Shown: positions 22,827 through 33,400 of the stretch, piece after piece
Layout of the letters: each line of letters begins with the position of its first letter
Position numbering within the stretch: position 1 is the stretch's first letter
Origin: Charina bottae
Taxonomy: Eukaryota > Chordata > Lepidosauria > Squamata > Charinaidae
Length of the DNA stretch: 64,000 nt
Assembly: GCA_023362775.1 (NCBI GenBank)
Contig: JALMGJ010000008.1
Coordinates: forward strand, 20,250,501-20,314,500
Reading direction: 5' to 3'
Position numbers and translations under genes: made by a program
Notes under the pieces: model-generated
Told to the model about the DNA's origin: nothing
Seen by the model: only the letters and a program-made list of their open reading frames with translations
Database searches by the model: none

Positions 22827-23036
22827 AGCACAAACCAAAGCTTCTACACAGATATTAAAAATCAAAGGAGAGAGTAGATATCCTTGCTTAATATTTTTTA
22901 TAGGCTGAAAAATGTAGATTAAAAAGTCCATTGACTTTCACTATAGATTGGAGGCCACATACAGTATCTGAATAACATACTTAAGTAGACATATCATGGA
23001 ACACTTTGGTGGCGTAACGATGCATTCCATATATAG

Positions 23037-23133
23037 TCTGTGGCTTGAATCATGTCAACTGGATTTCTGAAATCCAGTTGACATGATTCAAGCCACAGAC
23101 TGTTCCACCTGGATGACTGAGAACCTTCATCGA
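23037..23133. mobile_element. Short palindromic Penelope-like remnant
   Basis: Flanked by a perfect 14-base duplication, CATTCCATATATAG (23023-23036 and 23134-23147). The 5' two thirds is a near-perfect hairpin: 'tctgtggcttgaatcatg' pairs with its complement ending at 23102. The last 30 bases (ggatgactgagaacc) match the right end of the palindrome at 48814-49307. The hammerhead core is deleted here. Confidence 0.7.
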
Positions 23134-23649
23134 CATTCCATATATAGTTGACTGAGTTCATTGTGACTTTCTTCGGATAAATGAATAAAGAACTAATGGA
23201 ATCTTTAATTTTCTTAATTTATTGGAAACCTGTACAATATGATTTCATACATAACCTTGGCCAAATGAAGTGGTGCCTAGATAAACTGTCAGGTCCATCA
23301 AGATTATAAATTAAAATAAATTATAAATTCAAATAAATTTGTTGTTTATTATAAATTGAAATAAATAAACAAATAAGATAAAACTTATCTAAAGGCTGCT
23401 CAGACTGATACTATATGCAAATATGTATCTGGAATTGTGCACTTGGAAAAGAACACAGTGTGTCAAAAACTGTCCAATATTTATTTTTTTAACTCCTCTT
23501 TCTTTTTTAAAATAAACAGCTGGAACTATAGCAACTATTTCCCTGATGATTAAACTTGTTGACTAAAAATAAGGGATGCTGGGATGAGGATTAGGTTTTA
23601 TATAGGAGTCTTTTTTATAGGAAGCAGAAATAGGTGTTATTAATAGTTT

Positions 23650-24290
23650 TTTTAATCTGTTCAATCGTGTCCAATTCTCGGAGACTACCTGGACAAATCT
23701 TTGCAGTTTTCTTCGCAAGGTTTTTCAGAAGTAGTTTGCCATTGCCTCCTTGCTAGGGCTGAGAGGAAGTGACTGGCCCAAGGTCTCCCAGTTGGCTTTG
23801 TGCCTAAGGTGGGACTAGAACTCCTGGTCTCCTGGTTTCTAGCCTGATGCCTTAACCACTAGACCAGGGCTTTCCAAAGTGCCGCCGCTGGCGACACACC
23901 CGGCGGCGGCGACATGCGCGCGCACGGCAATGGCGGGGTGTGTGTGCGGCGGCGCGGGCGCACGACGGCGGCGCGGGGGGGGCGTGCGGCGTGCGCACGC
24001 ACGGTGGCGGCGCGGGAGGGGCGTGCGGCGGCACGGGGGCGTGCGGCAGCGCGCGCACTGGCGGCGCGGGAGGGGCGTGCGGCGGCGCGGGGTGCGTGCG
24101 GCGGCGCGGGGTGCGTGCGGCGGCGCGGGGTGCGTGCGGCGGCGCGCGCATGCATGGCAGCCGCCGTGCACGCGTGCGCCGCCGCTTCCAGGTGGTGTGG
24201 CGACACACCACGCTGTGTGTGGCAACACACTTTTGTGTCGCGACACACAGTTTGGAAAGCTCTGCACTAGACCAAACTGGTTCTCATTAA
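23650..24290 (-). repeat. tRNA-derived SINE interrupted by hAT copy E
   Basis: 23650-23874 is the reverse complement of the family at 22595-22826. The head (caaactggttctc) resumes after 24272. The hAT insertion lies inside the tRNA-like head. Confidence 0.8.
23875..24264. mobile_element. Non-autonomous hAT element, copy E (390 bp)
   Basis: Termini CAGGGCTTTCCAAAGTG and AGTTTGGAAAGCTCTG, with a perfect 8-base duplication CACTAGAC (23867-23874 and 24265-24272). The interior is extremely GC- and CpG-rich, with a 19-base unit (cggcggcgcggggtgcgtg) repeated about three times near 24080-24140. Several overlapping frames on both strands are composition artefacts. Confidence 0.92.
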
Positions 24291-25431
24291 CAGATTAGCC
24301 TAGAGCAAAAATCATAGAGCGGAAACATTATCTACATAAGCCATTTGTATGTATATGTATGTGTTTGTGTATATGTGTGTGCATAATCAGTAAAACAGAT
24401 GTGTGTCCTACGAAGTGGTCTCAAAACTGCTTTTGGTAATATATGAAGAGTTTGAAATACATAGCTCCATTCTTGAATTTTAATTTCCAGACAGGTGAGG
24501 TATTTATTTTCCTACTCCTTTTCATATGGCATTACATATGTCAAACCAGTTCATGTACTGTAAAAGAATTTCTAGATTTCTAAAATAGGAGCATGTAAAA
24601 TTTACCATAGCTTTCATTTTTCTCACCTACATATTTGCTCTTTACTGTGTTATCTGGGAGAAGACTTACACACTTTCAGAGAACAACTGTTTGTATTCTT
24701 TCTTGATTTAAAATATTTGTGTCCTACTAAGAATAAAAGCCAGACAGTCCCTAGCTTCAAACTTTTGTGTACACTAAAATACTTCTTGTGAAGTGCTGTG
24801 CATAAGCATGTAGATCAATTAGTAAAACACTGTACAAAATGTATTGACAAGAAAGTGAGTCTTTATGTGTAAATTCTAGCAATGCACACAAACACCTTGG
24901 TAATATATGCATGGAAAACAATGTGATGTAACTTAAAAGTCAAGCAAGCTACACTTATGTTGTAGTCTATACAATTATCAGAACTAGTCAAATTTTCCTG
25001 TGCCACATGGATCTGTTCTCTTGATAGTAGCTTATAAGTACTCATACATAAGAAAATCCCAAATAAAACAAATTTCAACTGAGAAAGTTAGCTAAAATGC
25101 CTACCAAGAGGAACAATTTTTATCTCCTGTTTTCACCATTTGATTCTTTTGACTTGTGGTCTCCGTGAAAGCTGGAAATGGTGGAAACTTCATATTTCAC
25201 TTGTTTTGCACTTTTAAGAGAAACATCCCTCTCAGTTCATAGAATGAGAATCTGATTCCTTTGGATGCTTAGAATTAGTAAGCTAGAATGGAGCCTCCTT
25301 CTCAATCACCATTTTTTTTGAATGAATGGGGAAAATTTCCTCTTCTCAGCAATCCACAGTGGCACACTGAGAAGTCTCATTTTATTGATATGCAATTTAT
25401 AACTGCTATCTGTCCCTGCCTGAAAAGTTAG
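24291..25431. other. Intergenic sequence, nothing supported
   Basis: Short TG-rich stretch near 24347-24385; otherwise no gene or repeat recognised. Confidence 0.5.
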
Positions 25432-25445
25432 CTTCTTAACTTAAT

Positions 25446-26267
25446 GTATAGTCAAAGGCTTTCACAGCCGGAATCCGATGGTTGTTGTGGGTTTTCCGGG
25501 TTGTGTGGCTGTGTTCTGGCAGTTTTGGTTCCTAACGTTTCGCCAGTCGCTGTGGCTGGCATCTTCAGAGGACAGGAGCACAGCTAGAAGATTCTGTCTG
25601 GGCCCAAGTGGAGGGTGTGTGTTCCTGCTGGTGTTTATAGCTGCTGAGAGGGTGTGTGTCTTCTGTAGGTCATTTACAAGATATTAGGAGAGGGTTTATT
25701 GTGGTGATTAGGGGGTGTGGTGCTGTCGTGTGTGGGATTAGCACATCTATTGTGTGAGTCGTTTGTATATTTCTGTGGTTGAGTAGAGTTCATTGACCTT
25801 TTGCAAGCTGTGTTTTTCAGGACTGGCAGCCAGGTTTTGCTGATCTTTAAGCTTTCTTCTTTATTGAAACTGTGTTGGTGTTTATGTATTTCAATGGCTT
25901 CCCTGTATAGTCTAACATAGTGGCTGTTGGTGTTGTCCAGTATTTCTGTGTTTTCAAATAAGATTTGGTGACCAGTTTGTTTGAGAGCATGTTCAGCTAT
26001 TGCAGATTTTTCAGGTTGCTGTAGTCTGCAGTGTCTTTCATGTTCTTTTATCCTGGTGTGGATGCTGCATTTTGTCCCAATGTATACTTGTCCACAGCTG
26101 CAGGGTATGCAGTAAACTCCTGCAGCGGTGAGGGGGTCTAGCTAGCGGTGAGGGGTTCTAGCTGTGCTCCTGTCCTCTGAAGATGCCAGCCACAGTGACT
26201 GGCGAAACGTTAGGAACCAAAACTGCCAGAACATGGCCACACAGCCCGGAAAACCCACAACAACCAT
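25446..26267 (-). mobile_element. Penelope-like element, 5'-truncated, with inverted terminal copy
   Basis: Reading on the minus strand, a GIY-YIG endonuclease frame is followed by a terminal repeat (25450-25590). A second copy of that repeat lies in opposite orientation at 26160-26267. Both copies carry CTGAAGA, a GCCAG/CTGGC stem and GAAAC, matching the hammerhead core known in Penelope-like elements. The flanks CTTCTTAACTTAAT (25432-25445) and CTTCTTAAGTTAGT (26268-26281) agree at 12 of 14 bases. Confidence 0.78.
25674..26140 (-). pseudogene. Penelope GIY-YIG endonuclease domain, reverse transcriptase missing
   Basis: An open minus-strand frame of about 150 codons with no ATG near its start, so it is easy to overlook. 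It encodes GVYCIPCSCGQVYIG (the GIY-YIG core, Cys-rich as in Penelope elements), then RIKEHERHC, then SAIAEHALKQTGH and SFNKEESLKISKTWLP, and stops at TAA 25674-25676. The reverse transcriptase that precedes this domain in complete Penelope-like elements is absent, so this is the 3' end of a 5'-truncated copy. The frame itself has no stop or frameshift, which suggests a recent insertion. Confidence 0.8.
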
Positions 26268-26281
26268 CTTCTTAAGTTAGT

Positions 26282-27795
26282 CTGAATATTGTTGGCATGA
26301 TAAACATGCTAACTTATATGCAACATTTGTTAGGTGTTGCTTGATTTTTTTAAAAAAAATGATTGGGGAATCTAATTTGGGGCACTTGAAAGATGAATTT
26401 TAACTTGTCACTACTATGAGCCTAATCAGTATTGGTCATTCTACATGATATGTGCAATGGATAGAAAGCACAGCATTGAAAAACGTCACGTCCAATTTGT
26501 CCCTTCTAATGAATGGACCATCTAACATGTCTGCAGCAAATATTTTTCTTTGTTGCTCTGTGATTTCCTTTAAACTGAATTCCTGCTCCCACAAATTTCT
26601 GCTCAGATGCTCCCTGCTATACTTCCCATAAGATTATTCAAGCGAAAAGAAAAATATTTGAAGGAGAAGCTGTAAACTCTGCTAGAACTGATGCTTGGTG
26701 GCTTATCTTAGGGAACTATAAAGTATGTTGCTGGTAGGTGGAAATAAATCTTCACAGTTGGTCTCTGAGCATTTTAGGCATTTGAATATTATTGTATAAT
26801 TAAAAAGGCTTCCACTGAGGCATTCAAACTAAGTCTCAGAGCAGACTAGTAGCTTGATTATTTTGTGTAGGACTGGGGACATCATGTGGTAAATTGTGGA
26901 AAATCTTTTGACAAGATTCATTCTGTATCATGGCTTCTTGATTATAGCCTTTTCATCATTGGTGATTTAAAAGCATCTTCTAGCATCACCCAACCATATA
27001 GAATGATTCCTTATGTCTCAAGTACCAACTCTCATTTTGAACTTCTTAGGTTTGAAAGAACCGCAGGTTTAGAAAGAAAAGGCATCAGTGCCACTGACTG
27101 GTAACGGTAGGGAAGAGTGGAAGAACTATATCCAGGGGAGGGATCAGAAAAAGAGAATTGGGGAGCAGAGCACTTTGGAATGTTGTTGAAATTCTCAGAT
27201 GCAGGCATCTCGCCATGTTCTTAATCCTGGCAGTGCAACAAGCACAAGCAGTTGTTTAACAGATACTGCTGCATGTGCTAAAATGGGTAAAACTCCTGCT
27301 TTTCAGTTTTAATGTTGGACCAGCTTTATTGTCAGGCTTTCTTACGTGGCAATATCTTATCAGTTCTGAAATGTAAAACGTGAAGATATTTTTATCTTAA
27401 TAGTGCAAGAATCAAGTCTTTTTTCAGAACCACACCTTCATGCACAAAACAATGAAGAAGCCGGTGTCTGAACCAAATACGGCAGATAATCCAGCTGCCT
27501 GCTGTTATCAGATCCAAGATGAAGGGGAGGAGTTGGGGCAGACACTGGCTTCCATTACAGATTGGCAATGCTGAGGTGGTTTCATGTCTGATATGCTGGT
27601 TACCTGTATAAGGGCACAGACAACATACTGGCAACTTCAGGCATATCTGTATTTTTAAGCACTATTTTCAGCAAAATAATAGGCTGTACGTTAAATATGT
27701 CAACTTGTAGATATATCCCAGAGATTCTCTAGATTAATGCACAGACATGTGATTATATAATTGTAATGATGATGTTGATTCCTGATTTAATTACA
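26282..27795. other. Intergenic sequence, nothing supported
   Basis: Small reading frames at 26886 and 27392 lack family resemblance and splice signals that would support them. Confidence 0.45.
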
Positions 27796-27892
27796 TTTAT
27801 TTATTTATTTATTTATTTTTCAAATTTATAGAGCCACCCATCTCACAAAACAAGTGACTCTGGGCAGCGTACAACAAAGATTGTACAAATAA
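27796..27892 (-). repeat. LINE 3' tail fragment with ATTT repeats
   Basis: An (ATTT)n run followed by 'gagccacccatctcac' and 'actctgggcagcgtacaa'. This matches the tail of the L2-like element at 34676-35440 and the insertion at 29715-29790. Confidence 0.6.
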
Positions 27893-28315
27893 AAATATTT
27901 TTTCCTCTTATGTAATTATTATTCTACTTAATATGCTTCTCCAGGTGGTGACAAGTTTTAAGGGTTCAGTGTTTATCCTGGTTCAATTTTTGATGGAAGA
28001 AAATTGTTGGAGACTTATTGCTGCTTTTAAGTAGTTGTGATTTTTTTACAAATGTATAGGCCATGCATAGGTGTAACATTGCAGTGGACTGCCAAATCCA
28101 CTGTAACAAATTAATGTCCCAGAGGAAAAAAACACCAATTTATCTCCTAATACATTCACTAACTAAGGATGCTTCTACCACCTCTAATCAGTTTTTTAGC
28201 AATTGTTCTTCCATAATAAACAGTTTTGTTACAAAGTCATTATAAAGCATTAATGAATACTTGAAATATATATTAAAAGTTATATTACTGTTAACATTAC
28301 AACCAAAGTCTAAAC

Positions 28316-28442
28316 CAGCATTTCTCAACCTCAGCAACTTTAAAGATGTGTGGACTTCAACTCCCAGAATTCCCCAGTCAGCATGGGAATTCTGGGAATT
28401 GAAGTCCACACATCTTAAAGTTGCTAAGGTTGAGAAACACTG
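28316..28442. mobile_element. Palindromic MITE with 8-bp duplication
   Basis: Starts CAGCATTTCTCAACC and ends GGTTGAGAAACACTG; the halves are complementary almost throughout. Flanked by a perfect 8-base duplication GTCTAAAC (28308-28315 and 28443-28450), consistent with the hAT superfamily. Confidence 0.82.
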
Positions 28443-28450
28443 GTCTAAAC

Positions 28451-29152
28451 TATAACAAAATTCAATTAGAAATTCAAAGGCAGCATTAATCAATAATTAA
28501 AAAAAACTTCTGCAAAATGGTGACTTAAATTAATAAATTTATATGTCACAGCAAGAAAGAGACTGTATCTCAGGGCTGACTACCATACCTAAAAGTGATG
28601 GGGGACTAGAGTAAGGTATTCAGAGGTATGTTCAGATTCTTGGATCTACAGTACATGCTTCGGTTTCTTGATAGTTTATAATTTATGGACCACAATGTAA
28701 GTCTTTCTCTTTTTGTATTTTGTCAGTGATAATGACATTTTCTAACTATGACAAATATATATGGAATTTACCATTACTGATACGTGTATGTCAGTTGACA
28801 ATACAAAGTAAATGAAAATGCAGAGAACCAGGACTACTACTAAAGTAGTAGGCATTACTACTTGCACTGTTTTATTCAACATTTTAATACTAGTTTAAAC
28901 ATGTTAACACATGCTGGATGCATATAAAAGTGAATTTTAATCAAGTTTTGTTAGTAATAACCATTGGCCCACATAGGTATTGAAAGTATCCATAAATATC
29001 TCAATTCAAAATTTATGACAATTTTAAAATAATACAGTCATGTCTTGCTGTAACTTAAATGTGATTCTAAATAAAAGTGTACAATGCACAGATATGAATT
29101 AACAAATTAATTCAGTTTGCTGAGGTAACTAACAGAAATTCTGATACTTATT
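28451..29152. other. Intergenic sequence, nothing supported
   Basis: AT-rich with no recognised feature. Confidence 0.5.
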
Positions 29153-30395
29153 TTCTAAACCCAGCTTGTACATATGGCAATTCTCACTCCATGAATTGCT
29201 GGAGTCTACCTTGCAGGATCTTGCAGCTCCCTCAAGGTCGAGTCCGTCACCTCCAGAATATCATCCATCCATCTTGCCCTTGGTCGGCCCCTCTTCCTTT
29301 TGCCTTCCACTTTCCCTAGCATCAGCATCTTCTCCAGGGTATCCTGTCTTCTCATTATGTGGCCAAAGTACTTCAGTTTTGCCTTTAATATCTTTCCCTC
29401 AAGTGAGCAGTCTGGCTTTATTTCCTGGAGTATGGACTGGTTTGATCTTCTTGCAGTCCAAGGCACTCTCAGAATTTTCCTCCAACACCACAGTTCAAAA
29501 GCATCTTATCTTCCTTTGCTCAGCCTTCCTTATGGTCCAGCTCTCACAGCCATAGGTTACTATGGGGAATACCATTGCTTTAACTATGCGGACCTCTGTT
29601 GTCAGTGTGATGTCTCTGCTCTTAACTATTTTATCAAGATTTGTCATTGCTCTCCTCCCAAGAAGTAAACGTTTTCTGATTTCCTGGCTGCAGTCAGCAT
29701 CTGCAATAATCTTTATTTATTTATTTATCATACTTATATCACCGCCCATCTCCCCCCCCACAGAGGGGACTCTGGGCGGTTTACACAAAGTAATCTTTGC
29801 CTAGAAATACGAAGTCTGTCACTGCCTCCATGTTTTCTTCTTCTATTTGCCAGTTATCAATCAAGCTGGTTGCCATAATCTTGGTTTTTTTGAGGTTTAA
29901 CTGCAACCCAGCTTTTGCACTTTCTTCTTTCACCTTCATCATAAGGCTCCTCATCTCCTCCTCGCTTTCAGCCATCAAAGTGGTATCATCTGCATATCTG
30001 AGATTGTTAATGTTTCTTCCAGCGATTTTAACTCCAGCCTTGGATTCCTCAAGCCCAGCACGTCGCATGATGTGTTCTGCGTACAGGTTGAATAGGTAGG
30101 GTGAGAGTATACAACCCTGCCGTACTCCTTTCCCAATCTTAAACCAGTCTGTTGTTCCGTGGTCTGTTCTTACCGTTGCTACTTGGTTGTTATACAAATT
30201 CCTCAGGAGGCAGACAAGATGACTTGGTATCCCCATACCACCAAGAACTTGCCACAGTTTGTTATGATCCACGCAGTCAAAGGCTTTAGAATAGTCAATA
30301 AAACAGAAAAAGATGTTTTTCTGAAACTCCCTGGCTTTCTCCATTATCCAGCGGATATTGGCAATTTGGTCTCTAGTTCCTCTGCCTTGCTGAGG
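29153..30395 (-). mobile_element. BovB fragment, circularly permuted, reverse transcriptase part
   Basis: Reverse strand, same BovB lineage as 17595-20594. 30395 down to about 29217 corresponds to positions 19429-20510 of that copy (FIDYSKAFDCVDH, GVRQGCILSP, YADD). It is followed without break (29215-29153) by the segment that should precede it (positions ~19358-19428, encoding GRLQQF and VQAGF). The two pieces meet exactly at the same reference point, so their order is rotated. A frameshift lies near 29510, and a 76-base insertion sits at 29715-29790. The 3' UTR end is missing. Non-functional. Confidence 0.82.
29715..29790 (-). mobile_element. 76-bp LINE tail inserted into BovB, with 8-bp duplication
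   Basis: An ATTT-rich start, then 'accgcccatctccc' and 'ggactctgggcggtttaca'. It is flanked by TAATCTTT on both sides (29707-29714 and 29791-29798), which is single-copy in the uninterrupted BovB. This is a tiny 5'-truncated L2/CR1-type insertion. Confidence 0.75.
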
Positions 30396-30411
30396 CTTTT
30401 ACCTTCTGTAG

Positions 30412-30545
30412 CAGTGTTTCTCAGCCTTGGCAACTTTAAGATGTGTGGACTTCAACTCCCAGAATTCCCCACCAGCAAGGCTGGCTGGGGAATTCTGGGA
30501 GTTGATGTCCGTATATCTTAAAGTTGCCAAGGTTGAGAAACGCAG
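30412..30545. mobile_element. Palindromic MITE
   Basis: Same family as 28316-28442: CAGTGTTTCTCAGCCTTGG at the left and its complement ending in CGCAG at the right. Flanks TTCTGTAG and TTCTGGAA match at 6 of 8 positions. Confidence 0.72.
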
Positions 30546-30887
30546 TTCTGGAAGATCATAGTTCTGGCTTGATGAGATGAATCAGGTTGTGGAACTGTGT
30601 TGCTCCACTTTAACAAGGAGCAGGCTAACTCAGCAGCTACTCTGTTAACGGAAGCTGCTGATAGTGAAGAACATGAAGCAGCAGGACCAGGAACACTCTT
30701 CTGTTTCAAGCCTTCACGTAGAGCCCTTCAGTCCTTTGTTGAAGTAAAGCACCCATAAGAAGATCTACTCAGCTATACTGTCTATAACCCTATCCCCAAA
30801 TCCAAAGGGTAGAACAAGTTTTTAAAACATATTATCCAAGATTACATAAACGTTTTTTTACTGCTCAACAGTCAGTATCTGGTTTTC

Positions 30888-31095
30888 ATGTTAATCCACA
30901 TATGTTTGGTTTTATTTTTATTCTTGCATTTATCTCCTGCTTTTTCTCTGAGAGCTGAAGGGGCAAACGTGGAGTTTTCCCTCATTTTATTCCTGCAAAA
31001 GCAGACCTGTGAGGTCAGCTCAGCTCAGCTAAGAGAGAAAGTGATTGGCCAAAGTCACCCAATAAGTAGAACATCAGTGCAGATAAAGAGGTTGA
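30888..31095 (-). repeat. Degenerate SINE-like fragment
   Basis: 'gacctgtgaggtcagctcag' and 'gagagaaagtgattggccaa' resemble the reverse strand of the local tRNA-SINE family. Too diverged to place the ends. Confidence 0.4.
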
Positions 31096-31216
31096 AATCT
31101 GGAAAGGAATTCCTTAAAGTAGCTTCGTTTCCAGACAACGTATGCAGGGAGATGAGGAAATGGCAGTGCCTAAAAGCCCTACATTTACCCAAATAAATCT
31201 TATTAAATGGATTGAC

Positions 31217-31790
31217 TGTTGTGAGAAATGGATCATAGAAATGACCACTCACGATCTCTCTGAGTGAAAGTATAAACGCAAAGATTTATTTCGCGTTTGC
31301 AAAGGCGGGTGGATCCAATTGCTGCAGGCAAAAAGGACCACACTTCATTACAGATCTCAGCATCTTATATACCCTAATTTCGCGGCCAAAGGTGACCCTC
31401 ATCTGTCCCCATTGGCTGAGGTACCAGGATGTTACACTCTTGTTTCTGATTTACCTATAATTAACACATTTTCGCTATTGATTACATTAAAACATCCTAT
31501 GCATTTTTCAATCTATGGGGGGCTTTGCGGAAGCCTTATCAGGTTGTGTGTTAAACAATGGGATTTCCTCATAAGTCATGGTTTGACCTTGCAGTTTGTT
31601 CTGACTCTGATACGTGTTTGTGTACACATTTCCTTATTTCCTTGGGATGATAATACCTATCTTTGTCCCCGTCTCCCCTTGTCTTTTGTGTAATTTATTA
31701 TCTTAGTCACTGTTATCCTAAAACATTTAATGGATTCTGATCATCTTGCTTGAACTTAAGCTGTCATCTCAGTTTCCAGCCACTCAATCA
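31217..31790 (-). repeat. Possible solo LTR, boundaries unclear
   Basis: On the minus strand the segment has an AATAAA (about 31288) upstream of a short terminal region, resembling an LTR R/U5 boundary. No matched TG...CA ends with a 5-base duplication could be found. It may equally be an unrelated interspersed repeat. Confidence 0.25.
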
Positions 31791-31814
31791 CCAAGAGTTG
31801 GTTTAGATGTAATA

Positions 31815-33398
31815 TAAGCTGCTCAAAAAAATAAAGGGAACACTGAAATAAGACATCCTAGATCTGAATGAATGAAATATTCGTATTAATTACTTTGTTC
31901 ATTACATAGTTGAATGTGCTGACAACAACATCACACAAAAAGCAATGGAAATCAAATGTAAGCAACCCCTGGAGGTCTGGATGTGGAGTTACACTCAAAA
32001 ATTAAAGTGGAAAAGAACACTACAGGCTGATCCAACGTTGATGTAATGTCCTTAAAACAAGTCAAAATGAGGCTCAGTAGTGTGTGTGGCCTCCACGTGC
32101 CTGTATGACCTCCCTACAACGCCTGGGCATGCTCCTGATGAGGTGGCGGATGGTCTCCTGAGGGATCTCCTCCCACACCTGGACTAAAGCATCCCCCAAC
32201 TCCTGGACAGTCTGTGGTGCAACGTGGCGTTGGTGGATGGAGCGAGACATGATGTCCCAGATGTGCTCAATTGGATTCAGGTCTGGGGAACGGGCGGGCC
32301 AGTCCATAGCATCAATGCCTTCGTCTTGCAGGAACTGCTGGCACACTCCAGCCACATGAGGTCTAGCATTGTCTTGCATTAGGAGGAACCCAGGGCCAAC
32401 CGCACCAGCATATGGTCTCACAAGGGGTCTGAGGATCTCATCTTGGTACCTAATGGCAGTCAGGCTACCTCTGGCGAGCACATGGAGGGCTGTGCGGCCC
32501 CCTAAAGAAATGCCACCCCACACCATTACTGACCCACTGCCAAACCGGTCATGCTGGAGGATGTTGCAGGCAGCAGAACGTTCTCCACGGCGTCTCCAGA
32601 CCCTGTCACGTCTGTCACATGTGCTCAGTGTGAACCTGCTTTCATCTGTGAAGAGCACAGGGCGCCAGTGGCGAAGTTGCCAATCTTGGTGTTCTCTGGC
32701 AAATGCCAAACGTCCTGCACGGTGTTGGGCTGTAAGCACAACCCCCACCTGTGGACGTCGGGCCCTCATACCACCCTCATGGAGTCTGTTTCTGACTGTT
32801 TGAGCAGCCACACACACATTTGTGGCCCACTGGAGGTCATTTTGCAGGGCTCTGGCAGTGCTCCTCCTGTCCCTCCTTGCACAAAGGCGGAGGTAGCGGT
32901 CCTGCTGCTGGGTTGTTGCCCTCCTACGGCCTCCTCCACGTCTCCTGATGTACTGACCTGTCTCCTGGTAGCGCCTCCATGCTCTGGACACTACGCTGAC
33001 AGACACAGCAAACCTTCTTGCCACAGCTCGCATTGATGTGCCATCCTGGATGGGCTGCACTACCTGAGCCACTTGTGTGGGTTGTAGACTCCGTTTCATG
33101 CTACCACTAGAGTGGAAGCACCGCCAGCATTCAAAAGTGACCAAACCATCAGCCAGAAAGCATAGGAACTGAGAAGTGGTTTGTGGTCACCACCTGCAGA
33201 TCCACTCCTTTATTGGGGATGTCTTGCTAACTGCCTATGCTTTCCGCCTGTTGTCTATTCCATGTGCACAACAGCATGTGAAATTGATTGTCAATCAGTG
33301 TTGCTACCTAAGTGGACAGTTTGATTTCACAGAAGTGTGATTGACTTGGACTTACATTGTGTTGTTTCAGTGTTCCCTTTATTTTTTTGAGCAGTGTA
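31815..33398 (-). mobile_element. Tc1/mariner transposon, full length (1,584 bp)
   Basis: Inverted ends: CTGCTCAAAAAAATAAAGGG at the left and its complement at the right, continuing into 'aacactgaaa'. TA dinucleotides flank both ends (31813-31814 and 33399-33400), the expected Tc1 target. It contains one uninterrupted transposase gene on the minus strand. Tc1 elements with this type of terminus are reported in fishes and lampreys and linked to horizontal transfer. Confidence 0.9.
32074..33144 (-). CDS. Tc1-type DDE transposase, apparently intact
   Basis: A 356-residue cut-and-paste transposase that binds the inverted ends of its own element and moves it to TA sites. The N-terminal helix-turn-helix region (about residues 16-60: [20 protein letters not shown]) is followed by a basic linker ([16 protein letters not shown]), then the catalytic domain. 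Catalytic residues are visible: Asp167 in FTDESRF, Asp258 in MQDNARPH and Glu293 in [11 protein letters not shown], giving the DD34E spacing of Tc1. A second in-frame Met (MKRSLQPTQ, residue 16) is a plausible true start and gives about 341 residues, close to the usual Tc1 length. No stop or frameshift. Activity depends on residues that cannot be judged by eye. Confidence 0.9.
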   Translation of the reverse strand: MVTFECWRCFHSSGSMKRSLQPTQVAQVVQPIQDGTSMRAVARRFAVSVSVVSRAWRRYQETGQYIRRRGGGRRRATTQQQDRYLRLCARRDRRSTARALQNDLQWATNVCVAAQTVRNRLHEGGMRARRPQVGVVLTAQHRAGRLAFAREHQDWQLRHWRPVLFTDESRFTLSTCDRRDRVWRRRGERSAACNILQHDRFGSGSVMVWGGISLGGRTALHVLARGSLTAIRYQDEILRPLVRPYAGAVGPGFLLMQDNARPHVAGVCQQFLQDEGIDAMDWPARSPDLNPIEHIWDIMSRSIHQRHVAPQTVQELGDALVQVWEEIPQETIRHLIRSMPRRCREVIQARGGHTHY

Positions 33399-33400
33399 TA

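Noticed and set aside
23839..24298. Arg/Ala/Pro-rich open frames of 116-142 codons on both strands
   Set aside because: Artefact of the CGG/GCG repeats in hAT copy E; the frames run through the transposon ends into flanking SINE.
31217..31790. A second solo LTR with defined ends
   Set aside because: Tried all nearby TG and CA pairs for a matching 4-6 base duplication and found none; listed only as a low-confidence repeat.
32369..33036. Plus-strand frames of 144-161 codons across the Tc1 element
   Set aside because: Antisense shadows of the transposase; no motif, and the minus strand has the full DD34E set.
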